11,119 bases of DNA, from NCBI GenBank assembly GCA_011526335.1, contig WTJB01000147.1:1-11119 (forward strand), in the 5' to 3' direction. This DNA is from Candidatus Arcticimaribacter sp. GTDB lineage: Bacteria; Bacteroidota; Bacteroidia; Flavobacteriales; Flavobacteriaceae. A program made the translations under genes and the position numbers. The notes below the pieces were generated by a model, which made no database searches, was not told the DNA's origin, and worked only from the letters and a program-made list of their open reading frames with translations. Below are positions 7,135 to 11,119 of this stretch, one piece after another (position 1 is the first letter of the stretch; each line of letters begins with the position of its first letter).

Positions 7135-8472
7135 TTAAAATAGAGCATTTGATAGGGTATAGCCTAATAAAATCAAAATTATTCCTGCCAGTCCTTGCAG
7201 AAAGGTGCCAAAGGTATGATGGCGGTAGGCTGTTTTAATATCCAACTCGCCCATTTGTGAAACGATCCAAAAATAGGAGTCATTGGCATGAGAGACGGTC
7301 ATTGCACCAACCCCAAGCGATAAAATGGCCCAAACCTTTCCCAGTTCAGAATCCAGTCCCATCCCCCCCAAAAGAGGAAATATAATTGACGATGTTGTAA
7401 TGATCGCCACGGTAGAAGACCCTTGTGCAGTTTTTAATGCCGCAGCAATAAGAAAAGGAAGCAAAAGACCGATGCTGTTTTGGGTTAGGGAATTTGCTAA
7501 AAAATCATTTAAGGGGAGTTGCTGAATGATAAGCCCCAGTGTGCCTCCCATAGCGGTTATGATTAGAATGGGTGCAGCAGTCCGAACACCTTTTTCTACG
7601 ACTTCATGTAACGAAATTTCTGTGGTCTTAAGCAAGCGAAATGCAAGCAACATCCCAACGCCAAGGGCTATACTGGGCGAGCAAAGTAGGATGAAGACAG
7701 AATAAACAAAAGGAATTTCCTTGAGCAGTGGAAGAAACGGAATCCCAGTTCCTAAGGCCATTAATACAATGGGGACAACAATAGGGGCTAGGGCTTGATT
7801 CAAACTAGGGAGCACGGCATTATTCGGGATATTTTTTGGGCTTTCTTTAGCCCTAATGAAGCTTGTTTTACGGCTAATGTAGTGAGCATAGGCTGCACCA
7901 ATCATGACCAACAAAAAAGCGAGAATACCCCCATAGAGGATAAGCAGAAAAAGATTTTCTAATTCCAAATTTGCCGCAGCAGCTAGCGGTCCTGGGGTAG
8001 GCGGAACCAAAACATGCGGAGCAAACAAACCCGTTGAAAGGGCTACCGTTAGTCCGACTAAGGGGGTTTTTGTTTGCTCGGACAAACGCTTATTCAAAGA
8101 GGACAAAATCACAAAAGCAGAGTCACAAAATACAGGGATGGCCACCAAGTAGCCAATACAGCTCACAGCGTAAGGAAGGGGCAATTTGGAAAACAATTTT
8201 AACAAGGCATGAGCAATGCTCTGTGTGGCGTTGGACACTTCCAGTACCACGCCTATAATGGTGCCAAAAAGAATGAGTAAGCCAATGCTTTGCATGGTTT
8301 TTCCCATCCCTTTTCCCAATAAATTGGCCAATTCATCTAAAGGAATTCCTGTTCCGATTCCCAAAAAAAGGCTAGCGGAGAGCAATACCAAAAAAGGATG
8401 GAGTTTTAAACGTGTGGTCCCTACAATAATCCAGAGAATAGCGACAAACAATACAACGAATGAAAAGGTCAT
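7135..8472 (-). CDS. GntP-family organic acid permease
   Basis: The 445-residue polytopic membrane protein has the length and motifs of the GntP (gluconate:H+ symporter) family. Members carry gluconate, glycerate-like acids, D-serine and related hydroxy acids. AALKTAQGSSTVAIITTSSI (around residues 344-363) is the conserved central motif, and SHANDSYFWIVSQ (394-406) matches the C-terminal SHxNDxxFW signature. The IGYLVAIPVFCDSAFVIL region and APHVLVPPTPGPLAAA are also typical. Its ATG overlaps the TAA of the glycerate kinase gene by one base (TAATG), so the two are translationally coupled, and glycerate or a glycerate precursor is the likeliest substrate. The actual substrate is inference. The monooxygenase gene follows after 24 bases. 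Confidence 0.92.
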   Translation of the reverse strand: MTFSFVVLFVAILWIIVGTTRLKLHPFLVLLSASLFLGIGTGIPLDELANLLGKGMGKTMQSIGLLILFGTIIGVVLEVSNATQSIAHALLKLFSKLPLPYAVSCIGYLVAIPVFCDSAFVILSSLNKRLSEQTKTPLVGLTVALSTGLFAPHVLVPPTPGPLAAAANLELENLFLLILYGGILAFLLVMIGAAYAHYISRKTSFIRAKESPKNIPNNAVLPSLNQALAPIVVPIVLMALGTGIPFLPLLKEIPFVYSVFILLCSPSIALGVGMLLAFRLLKTTEISLHEVVEKGVRTAAPILIITAMGGTLGLIIQQLPLNDFLANSLTQNSIGLLLPFLIAAALKTAQGSSTVAIITTSSIIFPLLGGMGLDSELGKVWAILSLGVGAMTVSHANDSYFWIVSQMGELDIKTAYRHHTFGTFLQGLAGIILILLGYTLSNALF

Positions 8473-9599
8473 TATGGTTTACTTTTTTGGAAGAAATAAA
8501 ACACCCTAGCGGCAGTATCGGCGAGCAATTCAAATGCATTTTCTTTTGAAGTTTCTATACTCATAGGGCCGTTTTGTAGGCTAAATATGCCCGAAAAGCC
8601 CACTTCGTAGAAAGGGGTATAGGGGCCTTCAACAGCTCCGGCCAACCCAATGCAGGGTTTTTGGTGTTTTTTTGCCAGCTGTGCCACCCCTACAGGAACT
8701 TTTCCATTCAAGCTTTGGCGATCTATCTTCCCTTCTGCGGTAAAGATCAGATCCGCCTCTTCAATGGCTTTTTCCAAGGCAATCATTTCGGAGAGTAAAG
8801 AGAATCCGGGGGCGAGTTGGGCTTCAAACAATCCTGCCATTCCTGCTGCCGTTCCGCCTGCGGCTCCCCCTCCTTTTAAGGCAGCTATTTCTCTTCCGGT
8901 TTGTCTTTTTATGGTTGTGGCAAAACGGGTCAGCGCTTTTTCTAAGGTGACAACGTCTTCAGGCGAAGCCCCTTTTTGTGGGCCATAAACAGCGCTTGCC
9001 CCTTGCACGCCCAATAAGGGATTGTCCACATCACAGGCTACTTTAAAACGAACAGCTCCTAGGTTTTGCGGTAAAACAACACTTTCGACTTGCTCTAAAG
9101 CCGCTCCGCCCCTGGCTATGGGGTGTTTATTTTTATCTAAAAGTTGTCCGCCTAAGGCCTCAAAAATTCCCGTACCCGCATCATTGGTAGCGCTGCCTCC
9201 TATTCCTAAAATAATGTCTGTACAGCCTTTTTCAATGGCGTCTTTTATTTGAAGACCCGTGCCATAGGTTGAGGTGATCAGCGGGTTGCGCAATTCGGGG
9301 GCTATTTGTGCCAACCCAGAAGCCTGAGAGAGTTCTATCCACGCTTTTTTTTCGCTTTTAAACAAGAAATAACTTGCCGTCATCGGGCGTCCCAAAGCAT
9401 CTACCGTGGGACAGTCTACTATTGTTCCAGCGCTGTGTTTATTTAAAACAGTTAACGCTCCCTCTCCACCGTCAGAAAAAGGAATGCATTGTGTTTTTAT
9501 GCCTTTATCAACCTCGCCAATGCCCTTGGCAATGGCTTTTGCAACCTCGTGGGCCTTTAGGCTTTCTTTTAAGGAGTCGGTAACAATTAATACCTGCAT
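8472..9599 (-). CDS. glxK: glycerate 2-kinase (GlxK/GarK family)
   Basis: The 375-residue enzyme is a class I glycerate kinase, which phosphorylates D-glycerate with ATP, giving 2-phosphoglycerate in the GarK/GlxK branch, and so feeds lower glycolysis. The N-terminal DSLKESLKAHEVA (residues 8-20) corresponds to the family DSFKGSLSA motif. PFSDGGEG is at 40-47, the glycine-rich GIGGSATNDAG at 132-142, a GGGAAGG turn lies in the second half, and TAEGKIDRQSLNGK matches the family TGEGxxDxQTxxGK motif. All expected motifs are present and the length is normal. It is the first gene of the seven-gene leftward run and starts at ATG 9597-9599, right after the divergent promoter region. The overlap with the permease gene argues for a glycerate uptake and use unit. 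Confidence 0.93.
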   Translation of the reverse strand: MQVLIVTDSLKESLKAHEVAKAIAKGIGEVDKGIKTQCIPFSDGGEGALTVLNKHSAGTIVDCPTVDALGRPMTASYFLFKSEKKAWIELSQASGLAQIAPELRNPLITSTYGTGLQIKDAIEKGCTDIILGIGGSATNDAGTGIFEALGGQLLDKNKHPIARGGAALEQVESVVLPQNLGAVRFKVACDVDNPLLGVQGASAVYGPQKGASPEDVVTLEKALTRFATTIKRQTGREIAALKGGGAAGGTAAGMAGLFEAQLAPGFSLLSEMIALEKAIEEADLIFTAEGKIDRQSLNGKVPVGVAQLAKKHQKPCIGLAGAVEGPYTPFYEVGFSGIFSLQNGPMSIETSKENAFELLADTAARVFYFFQKSKP

Positions 9600-9603
9600 A
9601 CTA

Positions 9604-9611
9604 CGAATGTA
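9604..9611 (-). promoter_or_regulatory. possible -7 element for the glycerate kinase operon
   Basis: The minus strand reads TACATTCG, one mismatch from the Bacteroidota TAnnTTTG element, beginning about 12 bases upstream of the glycerate kinase ATG. No clear -33 TTTG lies at the right distance, and the implied leader would be very short. This is weak, but it is the best candidate in the 65-base divergent gap. Confidence 0.3.
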
Positions 9612-9622
9612 ATCAATCCAAC

Positions 9623-9651
9623 TTTAGCATCCCTTAAATTATGTATTTTTG
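9623..9651 (+). promoter_or_regulatory. Bacteroidota-type promoter for the DinB-family gene
   Basis: TATTTTTG at 9644-9651 matches the -7 consensus TAnnTTTG exactly, and TTTA at 9623-9626 stands 17 bases upstream as an imperfect -33 element. Transcription would start near 9656-9660, leaving a leader of only a few bases before the ATG at 9665. This location argues against translation from the earlier ATG at 9641. Confidence 0.6.
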
Positions 9652-9664
9652 GAAAAACATACAT

Positions 9665-10120
9665 ATGAAAACGCAACTTGCCATTCAACTTCACAACAGA
9701 AAAATCTTTCATCATTATTTAAAGCATTTCAGCTTGGAGCAGCTCAATGCTATTCCCGAAGGATTTAACAACAATATACTATGGAACATCGCTCATACCA
9801 TGGTTACGCACCAACTTTTAATGTACAAGCGTTCGGGTCTAGAAATGCATGTTCCAGAAGCGTGGGTAACATCTTTTTCTAAGGGCAGCAAGCCCGAACG
9901 GAACTTTACTGCAGAAGAGGTACAAGCCATTGATGCGGCTCTTTTTTCGACCTACGAGCAGTTTGAAGCCGACTTGGCTCAAGGGCGTTTTGCAGCGATG
10001 AAGCCCTATACCACATCAACACAAATGGTTTTAGACAGTGTAGAGACCACCCAGAATTTTGTCCTTTTTCATGACGGAATTCATTTGGGAAGTGTTTTGG
10101 CCCTCGCTAAGCTTGTGTGA
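9665..10120 (+). CDS. DinB/YfiT-family putative metal-dependent protein
   Basis: The 151-residue four-helix-bundle protein of the DinB superfamily carries the usual three-histidine metal site: His44 in NIAHTMVTH, and His136 and His140 in the C-terminal FHDGIHLG. Length and the N-terminal opening (MKTQLAIQLHNRKIF) fit flavobacterial members. I chose the ATG at 9665 rather than 9641 because the promoter -7 element lies between them and the extra eight residues do not fit the family. Some superfamily members are thiol S-transferases, including bacillithiol transferase BstA, while many have no known role. It is the only plus-strand gene here, divergent from the glycerate kinase operon and convergent on the ypdA-like gene, which it overlaps by 14 bases. 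A thiol-transferase role is only suggested by that neighbour. Confidence 0.8.
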   Translation: MKTQLAIQLHNRKIFHHYLKHFSLEQLNAIPEGFNNNILWNIAHTMVTHQLLMYKRSGLEMHVPEAWVTSFSKGSKPERNFTAEEVQAIDAALFSTYEQFEADLAQGRFAAMKPYTTSTQMVLDSVETTQNFVLFHDGIHLGSVLALAKLV

Positions 10121-11078
10121 TGGCCTCAATGATTTGAGCGGCATGCGCACGCGAGTTTTCAATAAACCATTTGTTGGTTTTTAAGCCACCGCATACCACG
10201 CCTGCCAAGTACACCCCTTTTTGACTAGGCTCCATTGTAGTGGGGTTGTAAATGGGGGTCTTGTATTCGTCTTCTTGAAAAACTACCCCTAGCGATTCCA
10301 TCAAAGAAAAGTTGGGTTGGTATCCTGTCATGGCCAAGACAAAATCGTTTTTCATTTCAACGACTCCCTCTGCGGTACGAATGCTTACTTTATCGGGAGT
10401 GATTGCTGTCAATTCAGCGTTAAAATAAGCTTTGATACTTCCTTCCTCAATACGGTTGACGATATCTGGGCGCGCCCAATACTTTACGTTTTTTCCTACT
10501 TCTTTTTCCCGAATGACCAAGGTTACACTCTTGGCGCCTTTTCGGTAGGTTTCTAAGGCGACATCTACGGCTGAGTTGGCTGCCCCAACCACCACGATGT
10601 CCATGCCAAAGTAAGGGTGCGGCTCTTTGTAGTAATGCGTAACTTTAGGCAATTCTTCGCCCGGGATATTCAGCAAATAAGGCAGGTCGTAAAAACCGGT
10701 TGACAATACGATGTTGTTACATTGGTATTGGTTTTTATCGGTTTCAATACTAAAATGTTCTCCCCTTTTTTCAAGGGCAGTAACTCCCTCATATAGATTT
10801 ATTTTGAGTTCCCAGGCCGAGGCCACCCTGCGGTAATATTCTAAAGCTTCTGCTCGGGTGGGTTTTGGGTTGTGTGAGATAAAAGGGATCTCACCAATTT
10901 CTAGCCGGTCAGAAGTAGAAAAAAAGGTCATGTTTTGCGGGTAATTGTAAATGGAGTTGACCAGGGTTCCTTTTTCTAAAACCAGGTAGTCGATGCCTTT
11001 CTTTTTCGCCTCTATGGCACAAGCCATGCCAATGGGCCCAGCGCCAATTATGATGAGTTCTTTTTGTAGTGCTTTCAT
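10107..11078 (-). CDS. ypdA: YpdA-family FAD/NADPH oxidoreductase, putative bacillithiol disulfide reductase
   Basis: The 323-residue flavoprotein resembles thioredoxin reductase but belongs to the YpdA/Bdr family, proposed to reduce bacillithiol disulfide with NADPH. The FAD-binding GAGPIG is at residues 12-17. The family-specific stretch NSIYNYPQNMTFFSTSDRLE is at 41-60, an NPKPTRAEALEYYRR segment follows at 70-84, and the NADPH-binding motif GAANSAVD is at 165-172. YLAGVVCGG is near the end. No CxxC redox pair is seen, as expected for YpdA. Firmicute YpdA has a functionally important Cys14 (GGGPCG); the matching position here is Ile16. The start ATG (11076-11078) sits just below a clear promoter. 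Many Bacteroidota make bacillithiol, which supports the role, but no bsh genes are in the window. Confidence 0.9.
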   Translation of the reverse strand: MKALQKELIIIGAGPIGMACAIEAKKKGIDYLVLEKGTLVNSIYNYPQNMTFFSTSDRLEIGEIPFISHNPKPTRAEALEYYRRVASAWELKINLYEGVTALEKRGEHFSIETDKNQYQCNNIVLSTGFYDLPYLLNIPGEELPKVTHYYKEPHPYFGMDIVVVGAANSAVDVALETYRKGAKSVTLVIREKEVGKNVKYWARPDIVNRIEEGSIKAYFNAELTAITPDKVSIRTAEGVVEMKNDFVLAMTGYQPNFSLMESLGVVFQEDEYKTPIYNPTTMEPSQKGVYLAGVVCGGLKTNKWFIENSRAHAAQIIEAITQA

Positions 11079-11084
11079 TTTTTA

Positions 11085-11114
11085 CAAAGATAGGGGATTG
11101 TAGCAGAATAGAAA
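11085..11114 (-). promoter_or_regulatory. Bacteroidota-type promoter for the ypdA-like gene
   Basis: On the minus strand TATCTTTG (11085-11092) matches the -7 consensus TAnnTTTG exactly. TTTC (11111-11114) lies 18 bases upstream as a near -33 element. The -7 element ends six bases before the ATG, so the transcript would be almost leaderless. No Shine-Dalgarno sequence is visible, as is usual in this phylum. Confidence 0.65.
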
Positions 11115-11119
11115 TATAG

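Noticed and set aside
8216..8509. Plus-strand 97-codon frame over the start of the GntP gene
   Set aside because: Antisense shadow of two well-supported genes, with no recognisable domain.
9641..9664. Earlier ATG that would extend the DinB-family protein by eight residues
   Set aside because: The -7 promoter element at 9644-9651 lies inside this extension, and the extra residues do not fit the family start.
1..11119. CRISPR array, tRNA, rRNA, insertion sequence or phage genes
   Set aside because: No regular spaced repeats, cloverleaf-like sequences, transposase or integrase motifs were seen on either strand.

Overview
The window reads as chromosome of a member of the Bacteroidota, most likely the Flavobacteriia. 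Three things point there. Two start regions carry a clear Bacteroidota-type -7 element (TAnnTTTG), with no obvious Shine-Dalgarno sequences. A YpdA-type (bacillithiol disulfide reductase-like) flavoprotein is present. The membrane and MORN-repeat proteins also have a flavobacterial look. All genes lie on the minus strand except one DinB-family gene. No rRNA, tRNA, insertion sequence or CRISPR array is visible, and no gene-free stretch exceeds 300 bases.

Region A (about 1-1635) is AT-richer, with sampled 60-base rows of 33-35% G+C. It reads, in transcription order, as a small XRE/HTH-plus-membrane protein, a small four-helix membrane protein in the same frame, an aspartate/glutamate racemase family protein, and a possible 46-residue ORF running off its 3' end. 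The HTH gene has a shortened, degenerate start. The racemase keeps its first catalytic cysteine but has glycine where the second is expected.

Region B (1732-9599) is a compact co-directional run of seven genes, transcribed leftward from 9599, with junctions of -4 to +38 bases. The order is glycerate 2-kinase, GntP-family permease, SsuD-like FMNH2-dependent monooxygenase, SGLT-like sodium:solute symporter, GT2 polyprenyl-phosphate glycosyltransferase, GT39/83 membrane glycosyltransferase, and an exported MORN-repeat protein. The first four look like uptake and breakdown of a small organic acid or sulfonated compound ending in 2-phosphoglycerate. The last three look like a lipid-linked sugar transfer module with an envelope protein.

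Region C (9600-11119) has a 65-base divergent promoter region, a DinB-family gene on the plus strand, and a convergent ypdA-like gene whose end overlaps the DinB gene by 14 bases. Both could serve bacillithiol metabolism, but that link for the DinB protein is inference.

I see no unmistakable new system. The most useful leads are the mixed glycerate/monooxygenase operon, the altered catalytic residues in the racemase, monooxygenase and YpdA homologue, and the odd HTH/membrane gene pair.
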